From Musa acuminata AAA Group (Eukaryota; Streptophyta; Magnoliopsida; Zingiberales; Musaceae), in assembly GCF_036884655.1 (NCBI RefSeq), contig NC_088355.1, positions 40,849,001-40,913,000 of the forward strand: a stretch of 64,000 bases of DNA, given 5' to 3'. This document shows, one piece after another, positions 12,641-23,944 of the stretch. Within the stretch, counting starts at the first letter, position 1, and the number at the start of each line of letters is the position of its first letter. Below the pieces are notes generated by a model. It was not told the origin of the DNA, searched no databases, and was given only the letters and a program-made list of their open reading frames with translations. The position numbers and the translations under genes are program-made.

Positions 12641-12805
12641 ATATTTTAAAAAAATTATATTGAGATTTTTATATTTATGAAAGTAAAATATTTAATTATA
12701 TTACTTCAATAAAGTATTTTTCTCTTAATTTTTTATCATGTATAGAAATTTTATTGTTTCACTTTAATAAGTATAGAAATCCCAGTATAATTTTTGAAGA
12801 TAAAT
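12641..12805. repeat. Foldback (MITE-like) inverted repeat, unit 1
   Basis: Two arms of about 50 bp (about 12,641-12,690 and 12,755-12,802) are imperfect reverse complements: one reads TATTGAGATTTTTATATTTA and the other carries the matching AAGTATAGAAATCCCAGTATA. A spacer of about 65 bp separates them. I could not define a target-site duplication. Confidence 0.5.
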
Positions 12806-12935
12806 AATTAATTACATAAAAAAATAATATATAATTAATCCTGACATTAACGATTAAACTAAGGTGGATCAATGTACATAAGACATTCAGAGTCCCAGAT
12901 AGGGATAGAACACATAGGTCAATCTCATCCCAACT

Positions 12936-12995
12936 GAGTCACCCTTTGTGGATGCACGATGCACAGAGTCACCCTTCGTGGATGCACGATGCTTA
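12936..12995. repeat. 30-bp direct duplication present only in unit 1
   Basis: GAGTCACCCTTTGTGGATGC and its continuation are repeated at 12,966 with one substitution seen in the shared part. Units 2-4 have a single, slightly different copy. Confidence 0.75.
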
Positions 12996-13699
12996 TCAGA
13001 ATTTGGACGAACAAGAAGATAACCCCATCAAAATTGATTATGTCTAATAAAAGGTCAAACTAGTTCCATTACCTACTCCCATCTTTTATCTGCATTGCAA
13101 ATAATGCATGATGATCTGTGAATCTCCTGTCATTTTATAAGGAGGTTATTGCAAGTGACATTAACATAGTCGCTCTCCGTGATATCATCATCATCTTCTG
13201 TTCATTAGTTTCCTGCCTTGCAGTCGCAATCACATCCGTCTAAAGATGCGGCGGCGTCTTCCTCTCCGGCCGCTGCTTAAAGACCGTGTCAGAAGGCAGC
13301 TACCACGAAATCATTCTACTACTCGGTTACGAATTCAGACTCCCATACAGTGGACGCTACCATAAAACCATTGACTTTGACATCGGTGTCCTGTTACGCA
13401 TGTGAATGGCCAGATCAGCAACCCCATTTCTTGCTGCTTTACTCTGTAACAGCTGCAGCTGTTAAGCATCCAATGCTTCAATCGTTTCAGGTGGAACCCG
13501 CACGCTTTATGTACACGTGTATCATGCTTAGTTTCTCGGCTCTGCCGAAGCGTGTCCGCAGGAAGCCAGCAACCCAAAGAGCTGGTGAGGAAGGGCTTGG
13601 TCGAAGTCCACGGTCAGGTCATCTACCAACCTCTTCTACAAAAGCAGGAGATGGCCGGCCATCTGATTTCGCGCATTGGGTGGTGTTGGCTCGTGGAGT

Positions 13700-14970
13700 A
13701 TGGCCTTTTGGTTCTTCCTTCTTCTGCCGATCGCGTCTCTGAGCACAGTTCACGCACAGCTTCCTACTACCGACGGTGATCCATCTTCTCCTGAATCTTA
13801 CTCTGATATCGATGTTGTTTCTTCCTATTTATTCACAATAGTTCTCTAGCAAATGATGGCATATACGTTTCCAGATGATTCTATCATGCATTTAGGCAGT
13901 AGCTGATCCTTGATTCATGTCAGTTTTGATGCCTCCCTCAAATGTCATATGATTCACGACACTTCCTTGAAAACGATTTCGGAAATCTCTTGGCAAATGT
14001 TCACTAACGATCACAGTGGGCAATCTTCATTCTATCATCATCTTTTGCAGGATACGTAAGTATCGACTGTGGCATCAGCAGCAACACAAATTACACCGAC
14101 GAAACCACCAGCATACCATACGTATCAGACGACGGGTTCATCGACACAGGGACGGACCACACCATCGCCTCCAACTACGCAGGCTCCTCGCTCGAGAAAC
14201 AACTACAGACTCTTCGAAGCTTCCCAAATGGATCTCGGAATTGCTACGCACTGACGGTGACGCCGGATCAGAAGTACTTGGTGAGAGCCTCCTTCATGTA
14301 CGGGAGCTACGACGGCCTGAACGGAGCGAGCCCCAGCAATCCCCTCCTCTTCGACCTTCACCTTGGCGTCAACCTTTGGACGACCGTCAACATCACCAAG
14401 GCATCCGATGTTCATCGGGCAGAGGCCATTTTTGTTGCTTCTGCTGATTCCGCATCGGTCTGCTTGGTAAAGACTGGCTCTGCAACTCCCTTCATATCTG
14501 CACTGGAGCTACGGCCGCTCAAGAACGCCATCTATTCTTACGCCAATGCTACGCAAAATCTGGTCCTGTCCTTGCGAATTAACCTGGCACCGATCACGAA
14601 TAACTTGTTGAGGTGAGCTGAAGCATCACAGCTGCTGATCACCAAAATATTTCTGTTTTCTTTCAAATTACTCATAGAATTTGATTTGATTTGTTTATAT
14701 TTTTAAAATATTTTTTTACTATATTACAGTATTTTTTTGATATTATCAAAAAATACTATAACGTTGTAGAAATATTATAAGACCGAATTATAGGAAAAGA
14801 AAAGAGAAAGAAAAGGGGAAGTGTATGTCTTTGGGTATTTATGATATTAGGTAAAAAAAATAAAAAGAGGAGTTTTTTTTAATATATTTGTTCTCACAAA
14901 TTTTGATAAAACAAATTTATTTTTATTTAAATATTAAAATATTTCCATTAAGTTTTTAGATTTTATAAGA

Positions 14971-15001
<31 letters not shown>

Positions 15002-18000
15002 GATAATTTATTTTAAATAAAAAAAGAATATTACGAGAAAGTGAGCTAACCGTACGATATACTTGTGATGTGGTGATGATCAACAGATATCCGTTCGACC
15101 GCTACGATCGCATCTGGCGGCCCTTCGTTGATGCGGTCGGTTGGACCTCCATATCTACCAACCTCACAGTAAAGAACTACGCCAAGGATCAATTCGAGGC
15201 TCCGTCGGCTGTCATGCAAACGGCGGCAGTGCCCGTTAACGCCAGCATGTTGGAATTCTACTGGGACTTTGTGGGTTCGGGCGCCCTCGTTAACGAGTTC
15301 TACGCCAACCTCCACTTCTCGGAGCTTCTCCCGAACACCTCGAGGGCGTTCAACGTTTACCTCAATGGCGACAAGTGGTACGCTAACTATACCCCGCCCT
15401 ACCTCATGTCCGATGCCATATACAGCACCACCCCCCTGACTCCCAGTCTGCGGTATAATTGGGCTCTCAACTCCTCGGGCCTGTCCACGCTTCCTCCAAT
15501 CCTCAACGCGCTCGAAGTCTACGCGCCGATGTTTTTCAAGAACACGCCGACCGACTCTGACGACGGTACGTTAGGATATTTCTTATTTCCTTTTACTTGA
15601 GCTGCACATCATGATAATTATCATTTCCATGACATTATATATTGTCAGCACAAGTAGAGGGCAAATTCGCTAATAGAATTTCTTCGACTTGTTCTTCGAA
15701 CCAATGCTCGAGCAGGGTCGAAATATGATGTTGATTTACAAGTGGTAAACTGATCTTAAAATTTAATATTCCCTTTTCTGGTGTCGGTTTCAAGCTCCCG
15801 TGTCGAGTTAATCATCAGAGAATTCTCATCTTCTTTGTTCAAAACCTGTTTGATCTAAATTTGACTTTCTTGTATAGGCTTCTGATTACTGACATCAACT
15901 GACCAGTTCATGAACCTTAAATTTGTCAGCCACGCACAGGTTGACTTTTCTAATGCTTATTAGTCGGGCTATCGCATTTTAGGCCTTTGGACCATATTTA
16001 ATCTAACAGGAGAGCCATTAATCTTAGATTGTAAGAAAATTATGAATAATGGGAATTGCTCATAAAATGCCTTCGTACCATATTATAACATTACCTTTTT
16101 TGTCATACTCGCTGCAAGTTTAATTTTTGAGGATTCATGAGTGTTCTGAGATGATCTTACTAAAGCAGGACAGGGTTAACAAAACGGATGTCAGGTAGAT
16201 GTAGATGATGAAAGAATACTTGATCCTACCGTTCTATAAGATCATGTGTTTGGTTTGCAATCGTCGTTAGTAATAGATCATGTGGTTTAGTGAAATATCT
16301 TTTACAGAATCCTGTGTTTGAAATGGATGCATTGCAGAATACATAGAATAATATGTTTGTTTAGAGGCTATGATTATAATATGAAAAACAGAGTCTACTT
16401 AAAAGTACACCCTGAAGAAAAAAAATTGTTACATACCGAAAACATTATGAGATATGCATGCTTTGAGATATTCGATACCTTGATGTTCATAATCACGTGA
16501 AAGTTTATTTTATGTTTTCTTTTGATCCCTGTTTTTATTATTTTGTATCTTTTGCCTTGCACTAAATCTGCTATTCAAATTACACTTTAGTAATTATTTT
16601 ATTGAACAAATGATATGTCACTACACTTAGTGATTTTGGCTTGGTTTCTAATAATTTTGGAATCAGTTGATGCCATTATCAATGTCAGGGAACAATATCA
16701 ACTGAAGAGAAACTGGATGGGTGATCCATGTTCCCCAAAAGAATATGCTTGGGATGGCTTGAAGTGCAGCTATGATCTCAATCCACCAAGGATCACAGAT
16801 GTGTGAGTATCCAGCATAAAGATGAAGAGAATTGCAATGATGTGAAAATCAGGTTTTTAAGAAAATTCTTAAGCACTGTCTAAAAGACCAAAATGTTTTG
16901 CAGAAACCTCTCGGCAAGTGCATTGACTGGCCCTATTTCCTCTTCTTTTGCCAAGCTCACAGCAATCAAGTACCTGTAAGTGCTGGTAGCTTTGTTTATT
17001 CTTGATCTGCTCTCTCATTTGGTTCTGGCATAAGAAAATTGGACTAGGAATTTTTGAACCACTTAGAAATTCTATGTTAAGAAGTTAATTCACATTTTAA
17101 TTTGGCTAAAATCTCATCGAAGTGTTTGATTAAAGAGGTGATTCCAGAATAATCTGTGTAAATGACATATTTGACCAAAGATACTACATAGGAATGCTAT
17201 AAATTTGGCACTTATGTGAATCTTTACTATAATCAACTTTTACTTTGGAGGAAAAAATTAGTTGTTGCATGACTGTCCATTTGTCATGACTTGTATTAAG
17301 TTGGCTAGTCTAAATCATGTGCCATATTAATTTGGCTAGTGTAATGGATCATCGATACTATGCGATGCATTATTTTCTCTTGGTCTCTATTTGAGGTGGA
17401 AATCAGTGATCACATACGTATGCGACTTTCCAAATCAGTAATGACTAATGTATGTGACTTTCCATGTCAGTGACTTGTCATATAACAACCTAACAGGATC
17501 CTTGCCAGATGTTCTGGGAAATTTGGCTTCGCTTCAAGTCCTGTAAGAATTGCTACTCTTTATTGTCAGATTTGCAATGAAAAGGAATATTGACCCGCTA
17601 ACTTTTGGTTTCCTTCTACAGGAATTTGGCAGGCAACAATCTTTCTGGGCCAATTCCTGCTTCTCTACTAAAAAGATCACAGCAAGGGTTGCTGATACTT
17701 AGGTCTGTTTCTTTTGTTATCCTACTTATGAAGTTATAGAGGCATCTGTCATAGAGTTCTTTTTTTTCGGAGCAAAAAATGAGGTTTAATATAGAGTTTA
17801 AGGGTGGTGATGGTAATAACTGAATTTTTGTTCTTTTTGCTTTGGGTTTCACCTTGTTCTCTTTTTCCAATGCCACTGCACCTAAAACATGTCCCTCGGT
17901 CTAAACTGCAATCTCTAGTAATAATGCAACAGTTTATTTCATTTAAACTTTAACTTTTTTGAAGAAGAAACATAGACTGATTGCTAACCAATACTAATAT

Positions 18001-21000
18001 CAAGTTAATAATTCTACTGTAGAACTGAAGGCAATCAAAATTTATGCGCCAGTGGAAATTCATGTGAGATAAAGACGGACACAGAATCAAAAAAGAAGAA
18101 GATTGCAACACCTATTATCGTGATTATTTGTCTAGTTCCTGCGGTGCTATTTCTTGTGGCTATATTTATCTTCTGTCGAATGAGAAAATCAAAAGGTAAG
18201 TGCTTGCTGCAGCAAATTATAACTGTCCATTCATGTCTTTGATGCATACTAACTCAGATATTTGCAAGCATTAGCTACTTAATCACACCCATACGACCTA
18301 CAATTTATAATTATCATGTTTTATTTGAAAGGGTCAGCAAATATCTTGGTGCAGCCAGAGAAGGAAAGATTGTCCAACTTAGTAAAGGGTCATCAAGATA
18401 ATCTTTTGCAACTTGATAATCGACAGTTTACGTACACGGAGGTGTTGAGAATAACCAACAACTTTGGAAGAACTCTTGGCAAGGGTGGATTTGGTACTGT
18501 GTACCATGGATATTTGGAAGATGGTACTCAAGTCGCAGTCAAGACACGCTCTCAATCATCTTCGCAGGGAACCAAAGAGTTTCTAGCTGAGGTAACTATT
18601 TCAACCCTAACAGATTATAGATCTTAAATTTACAAGATGTCTTTCAGTTAACCGTAATATGTTTTTGAAGGGATTAGTTAGTTTAATTTGTAACTGGAGT
18701 TTGGTCTGCAAACTCAAACATGCATTAGAATGTTAGTTAACTAGTGCACTTCTCCGATGGAAATATACTCTTCAATACAGGTGATGCTTTGTTTTGTAGC
18801 AGGCAGTGAATCTTGGTGCTTTCTTGATAATTTATTCGTCATATTGTGTGATTTTCTAGAGCCCATTAATGCAAGGCAGGTTTTCAACATTGAGCATATT
18901 GCTTTTCCATTATTGAGGGTCAGCTTCTTTTAAGATCTGCATTTGACAATTCTGGTTTTGTTTGCAGGTGCAGCACCTGATAAGGATTCATCACAAAAGT
19001 CTAGTTTCTTTGGTTGGCTACTGCATGGATGGAGATCATCTGGCTCTTGTCTACGAGTACATGTCTCAAGGAACACTGCTGGATTATATTAGAGGTTATG
19101 AATCGTGCATCTCATTGTTGAATTTGCATTCTGAAATTGGAATTTCGCACATTAGATTCCTGATGTTTCTATAAAGAATAGGATTTCTGTTTGGTTCATT
19201 TTCATAGCAGCTTTTGAGTGAAACATAAGCAAATTATAAGCTAGCATATCAACCTTATGCATCTTGCAGTTTGAAAAAAGGTAAATTGGCCATTTATTTC
19301 ATTTTTTAGATCCATTTTTCTTTGAGGAAAAGTAAGATCATTTGATTTTACTATACTAGCCTGTGGTTATAGAAGGTTTCATCAACATGATGGCATGGAC
19401 CGTGGGAAATTGTGACATTTTAATTATTTTCTCGTTTCAGTTTTCTTTGGTTACAGTTATAGAAGATCATCTGTAGAATTCTTATATGACAAATTGACAC
19501 AAAATTTGTTCTTTGGCAGAAAGAGATGTTGCCTCCTCATACTTTGTAAGTCATAATAAAGCAACTTAAAAACTTATATCTTAAACTAAAAGGAAAATTC
19601 ACATAAAGTGAAAGTTCTACTCAAGAAGAAATCCTGATGGTGATTATATGACATCCTATCCACTTTAGAACCTGATGAAACTAAGTAAAAGACCTTGCTA
19701 AGCTAGTGCACCCTTGCTGCTTTCCACAATCAAATGCAGCAATTTTCACATTTGACGCACAGCAATTTCTTATGCCTTGATTACTAGAAAGGCATCACTA
19801 TTGTCTTGAGCATCAAACTGACAACTGTAACAGGAATTAAGCACTCTGTATTACATAATTTTCAGTAAACTTCCAGTGAACTGATGAAAGCGTTATTGTA
19901 ATCGTCTTCTTCGTCAGGTAAACCTCGCAATGCCAGTGCTTTTAGTTGGGGAAAACGTCTCCAGATCGCAATTGAAGCTGCACAAGGTTTGGTAGCAAAT
20001 TAGAAACGCACAATATTAAGCTGTTTGTGTATCTCTTCATTTTACATTAGCAGTTTTCCATGACGTGCAGGTCTAGAATATTTGCACAAGGGATGCAAAC
20101 CACCACTAATACATAGGGATGTGAAGACTGCAAATATCCTTTTGAGTGAACAGCTAGAGGCAAAGATTGCAGATTTTGGACTGTCCAAGGCTATCCAAAA
20201 TGATGTTACTAATGTGCCCACGGCAGTGGTTGGCACACCCGGATACCTTGATCCAGAGTACGTAACAAACTGTTTCATTATTCTTTTTATTTTGGCCCAT
20301 ATAGATATATATGTCACTAAAATTTATCACTAAGAACAGGAAGAATGTTTCTCATCCACACGGCTGAACTTATGTGATTATGAGTCCAAATTAGATTTTT
20401 GACTTCTGAGAGCATGCTATTTTGTGAAGAGGAATTAATAAGAGATTTAACTTAACTTTATACCGCATCTTGCTATGGAAAAAATAAGATAAAGTAACCT
20501 CAGTCAGCTGGCCTGATGCTTCTTAAAGCTAGACTTAAGGTGATGTGCTCTAAATAGAGGCAGTATACTTGTGTTACATAGAGCACAGATTGGTGTACCT
20601 CAGTCGACTTACCATACTGTCATGAATAAACTGCATTAAATTATCTTTCAATTATTGTTATCCCCGGTGCATAATCCTATTTGTTTTCTTAGTAAGAAGT
20701 ATTTTTCTTCCGAAAAGACTCAGTGTAACATATATAGTGAACCATGACAGTGAGGCTAATTCTGATGTGCTTTGGTGCTTGTTCAGTTATTACATCTCCG
20801 GCCAACTCAGTGAGAAGAGTGACGTGTACGGATTTGGGGTGATCCTGTTGGAGCTCATCACAGCTGAGCCGCCAATTCTTATAGGCAGACAGAATGCTCA
20901 TATAGTTCAACGGGTGCGCGAAAGGCTTGCCAACGGGAATATCGAGGATGTCATCGATTCCAAGCTGCAGGGGGAGTACGACGTGAATTCGGTGTGGAAG

Positions 21001-21213
21001 GTTGCTGATATAGCATTTAGGTGCACGGCACAAGCCTCCCACCAGAGACCCACCATGACGGAAGTTGTAGCGGAGCTGAAGGAGAGCTTGGCACTGGAAT
21101 GTCCTCGTGATACCATGGGCAATAGTAACATCTACCCAGAAACCAACGAGGTGAGCCAGAATAGCGCTATGGAAATAGAACGATTTGTGGAGTTCTCTCC
21201 ATCAGCAAGATAG
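13700..21213 (+). CDS. Malectin-like/LRR receptor-like kinase, gene 1 (chimeric)
   Basis: Thirteen exons join in frame: 13700-13775, 14051-14612, 15087-15565, 16667-16802, 16904-16975, 17471-17542, 17622-17702, 18023-18195, 18332-18591, 18968-19094, 19918-19986, 20071-20257 and 20787-21213. The product is 906 residues, normal for LRR-RLK subfamily I. Residues 1-20 are a signal peptide ([10 protein letters not shown]...). A malectin-like domain spans about 26-372, GDPC is at 391-394, and LRRs lie at 418-493 on two 72-bp exons and one 81-bp exon. A membrane span is at 520-544. The kinase starts near 583, with glycine loop GKGGFG at 600-605, lysine 621, HRD 717-719 and DFG 737-739, so an active RD kinase is expected at the plasma membrane. 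Exon 12/13 splicing gives LDPDYY rather than the commoner LDPEYY. Relatives act in immunity or growth signalling; the ligand is unknown. Exons 1-3 lie in the divergent block and exons 4-13 in the homogenised block. Confidence 0.93.
14725..14760. repeat. Short palindrome in intron 2
   Basis: AGTATTTTTTTGATA is followed by TTATCAAAAAATACT, a near-perfect hairpin. Units 2-4 keep a decayed version. A unit-1-specific AT dinucleotide tract follows at about 14,970-14,997. Confidence 0.5.
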
Positions 21214-22259
21214 AACCATGGGCTGTGTGGGATGATGGATACTTCTACGTTCAATTGAGTTCTAATTTTGTCTTAGAGACTGAAATGTACTATAATGTTG
21301 TGCTTTGATGAGTGTACGGTAAACACTAAGCTAAATAAGTTCTGGGTGAATCTTGGATGTGCGTGGTTCGAATTGTGCAGCGAAACCATCCGGTTCGATT
21401 TTAGTTTTTGATTTTGGAAAACCGGAACGTTGGTTCCGAAACCATGTCGAAGGCTACTGTGCCCTGTCGATACGCTGTGTTTTGTGTACAGCGCAGGTTG
21501 ATCCTTGTGGATAATACTCTGTCCAAATCCAACTCCCCCCAAAAAAACCCAAGTCAAAGGACTCCCGGGTCCGCGACAAAGATTTGCGTCCCACGCCGCC
21601 TCTCGGTCGGCTCGCCCGCAGTCGTCGCCCCGCGGCCATCTGCTCTTCTACGCCGCCCCGTAAGCGTTCTGCCTTCATCTTCTTCCTCCTCTCTCTCTCT
21701 CTCTCTCTCTCTCCCTTCGGCTTCGCCCGCCTTTACTTCTCAAACATAAGAATACAATTCATAATCCTTCAGCTAGCCTGTAGGATTTGACATTCTCCTG
21801 GAGAGGCATTGGCTCATGCGTGGCATGCATGACTGACATTGACACAAATGGCTTTGTAAGAATCTGCAGGGCATGTTTCGTGCATTGTCCTACAACGACA
21901 GCCATCAGACCAGCGGATAACGGTAAGAGATATACTAAACGTCCGTTGACCTCCACCAAGTCAGAAGGTCATTTCGTAGAGGTCTCTTTCTTCTTCACTA
22001 GCTACGATGTAACGATGCACGAATCTTAATGTCCGTCACGCTTCTTGAGAAGAAACCACGGGCCAGATTATGTCAACACATCTGACTTTGTCGAGAACAC
22101 CGTCATCTTACGATCTCAAATTCTCGCCTATATTTCTTGCTAATTGAACACGTCTTGCATACGCTCGGTGGACTTTCTTATTCACAGAAGAAATCTGGCA
22201 TGACAAGTAATCTAATACATGTAGCTGGAAGCAGATGTTATTAATCATGCATCCACTCG
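21214..22259. other. 3' flank of receptor gene 1, no gene supported
   Basis: This holds the 3' untranslated region and spacer. A GC-rich stretch at 21,560-21,680 runs into a CT dinucleotide tract at 21,689-21,713, which looks like a plant 5' leader, but no coding exon can be attached to it. The same sequence recurs at 37,402-38,447 and 53,590-54,635. Sequence becomes GC-rich and retroelement-like from about 22,260. Confidence 0.5.
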
Positions 22260-22297
22260 ACGCTCCCCATCGTCTAGACCGGGGGCGGTGTTATCTA

Positions 22298-22906
22298 TTA
22301 CGCGCGTCGCCCATCGAAGCCCGAACCCCCAGTCCTCCGAGCAGTTGACAAAAAAGAATCGCCCTTCCATCCTTTATTACTGGAAGGAGCCCTGCTCACT
22401 CGGAAACCCACCCGGGCGGATAGATAGTAACCCCCCGACCTCTTGGAAAGCCGAAAACAAGAAAGGAAGAGGGATCGGGTCGGGGTGATGTTAGCGTAGT
22501 GGCACTCCCCCAGGAATGCCACCAGATTGCGCCAAGATTTGGGCGCCATCTGGGACGAGGAGATACGCCACCATGAGATACACGAAGTTATGATGGGGTG
22601 CAAGGGGAGGCGTAACCCTGCCTCAAAGGCATCAAGGGTAAGGGCGAAACCCCTGGGAATCGAGTCATACGCCCGTTGGCCGGGCTCAGGAGCATGGAGG
22701 GCAAACTCCTCCGGGATGCCGTAGAGGTCCCGGAGGCGACTGAGCGACGACTCGCTCACGGTGGAGTCGAGGTCATGTGGCCACATCAGGGCCTCAAGGG
22801 CCCGGGCCGCCTGTTCGTCGGAAGACGAGTCGGGGTTCGACACAACCGTCGTTTGCTCGCCTTTAGCCAAGGAAGAGGACAAAGAGGAAGGGGAAGAAGG
22901 CACCAT
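22298..22906 (-). CDS. Antisense ORF of remnant A (putative gypsy-type transposon protein)
   Basis: The frame gives 202 residues from the first ATG (start MVPSSPSSLSS). A serine-rich N-terminus is followed by blocks shared with the second antisense ORF in this unit: FEAGLRLPLHP, KSWRNLVAFLGEC, FRLSKRSGGYY and SSNKGWKG. These resemble the plant domain called putative gypsy type transposon (PF04195), whose function is unknown. Compared with remnant B the protein stops soon after NKGWK, so it lacks the C-terminal half. TATAAATAG at 23,026-23,018 on the minus strand, 112 bp before the ATG, could drive it. Confidence 0.6.
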   Translation of the reverse strand: MVPSSPSSLSSSLAKGEQTTVVSNPDSSSDEQAARALEALMWPHDLDSTVSESSLSRLRDLYGIPEEFALHAPEPGQRAYDSIPRGFALTLDAFEAGLRLPLHPIITSCISWWRISSSQMAPKSWRNLVAFLGECHYANITPTRSLFLSCFRLSKRSGGYYLSARVGFRVSRAPSSNKGWKGDSFLSTARRTGGSGFDGRRA

Positions 22907-23017
22907 CCTTACCGACCTTTTGAAAAAGAAGAAGAGCGATCGACGCAAACGAAATGATGAAGTACGAAACGATAAAATAGAAACAAGTGAGGAGACATTC
23001 GACGGGCTAGCCGCACA

Positions 23018-23026
23018 CTATTTATA
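23018..23026 (-). promoter_or_regulatory. Candidate antisense TATA box, remnant A
   Basis: TATAAATAG on the minus strand, correctly placed upstream of the antisense ORF beginning at 22,906. Copies lie at 39,206-39,214 and 55,394-55,402. Confidence 0.45.
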
Positions 23027-23290
23027 GACAAAATCCCGCCAAAAACACCAACTCTTTCCCTTCCCAGACACGTCGCATCAGGATGACGCAAACGTCATTC
23101 CGTCATAAATGCAACTTGACAGAATGACCAACGGGCACGTTACACGTGGCAAACAACGGGCTTGAGTCGCCGGTCTTCTCGAAAACTGGCGATTCGCGAA
23201 AAGGTTTGTCCCCTGGACTTCCGAACAAACCAAAGATTACCTGACCACCCGTACCTCCTGCAGCACGGCATAAACAAATCCAATCGAAGT

Positions 23291-23690
23291 AGCTCCTCGG
23301 CAGCAGCCGCCTGTGTCGTGCTCTTCGGCCTCAAGTCGCCCGAAACCACATCTGCGTGGCTCGCTCGCCCGAGTTCAGCTCCTCGGCAGCAACCGCCTGT
23401 ATCGTGCTCTTCGGCCTATGTCGCCCGAAACCACATCTGCGTGGCTCGCTCGCCCGAGCTCAGCTCCTCGGCAGTAACCGCCTGTATCGTGCTCTTCGGC
23501 CTCAAGTCGCCCGAAACCACATCTGCATGGCTCGCTCGCCCGAGCTCAGCTCCTCGGTAGCAATCGCCTGTATCGTGCTCTTCAGCCTCGCATCGCTCGA
23601 AATCTCACGTGAGCGGCCTGCTCACCTGAGTTCGGCTCCTCGACCCACCCGCCTGAGTCGTGCTCCTCGGCTACGCGTTAACTGAGGCCA
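23291..23690. repeat. Tandem repeat of about 86 bp, about 4.5 copies, unit 1
   Basis: Copies start at 23,291, 23,377, 23,462 and 23,548 and decay after about 23,634. Each starts AGCTCCTCGG(C/T)AG and ends near CTCGCTCGCCCGAG(T/C)TC. Second copy is one base shorter. Such repeats are common near the 3' end of plant gypsy elements. Confidence 0.85.
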
Positions 23691-23944
23691 TGCCTACGCA
23701 GCCTGCTTGCCTGAGGGGGCCACCACCCCTACGGCCGAGCCCGAACCGACCTACGAGTCGTTCTTCGAGGTTCCTCGGCCACTTACTACCCATCACCGTA
23801 ACGACACGCCCAACCTCCCTCGATAGCTAAACGCCACGATCTATGCGCCTAGGGTGGTGAACCGGCTTTCGACCGACGGAGAAAGTTCTTTATACCCCCC
23901 TATTTCGGCAACTGACGCATAACTTCCTTTGGGGGGGGGGGGTA

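Larger units (their letters stand above)
11684..13699. other. Upstream region of receptor-kinase gene 1
   Basis: Moderate-GC sequence to about 12,040, then strongly AT-rich to about 12,860, then the gene-proximal region. Minus-strand frame 12,039-11,842 contains HPLLVGIKITGDGGDW and SSQEIWVTRGDELDI, which reads like a decayed coding fragment; it is broken in the other units. A TTTTATAA at 13,133-13,140 is a candidate TATA element, about 560 bp before the ATG. The transcribed leader may therefore be long or spliced. Confidence 0.4.

Noticed and set aside
13350..13779. Open frames just upstream of and overlapping exon 1 of receptor gene 1
   Set aside because: They show no domain; the frame from ATG 13,700 gives a signal peptide that splices in phase to the malectin-like exon.
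20737..20786. Upstream ATG extending the last kinase exon
   Set aside because: A good acceptor at 20,786 and kinase subdomain alignment ([17 protein letters not shown]) place the exon start at 20,787; the upstream residues are intronic.
21560..22029. GC-rich block plus CT tract as the 5' end of a further gene
   Set aside because: It resembles a plant leader, but no coding exon with plausible splice sites follows before the retroelement remnant.
23291..23690. Regularly spaced repeats resembling a CRISPR array
   Set aside because: The monomers are contiguous without unique spacers, the setting is a plant retroelement, and no cas genes occur.
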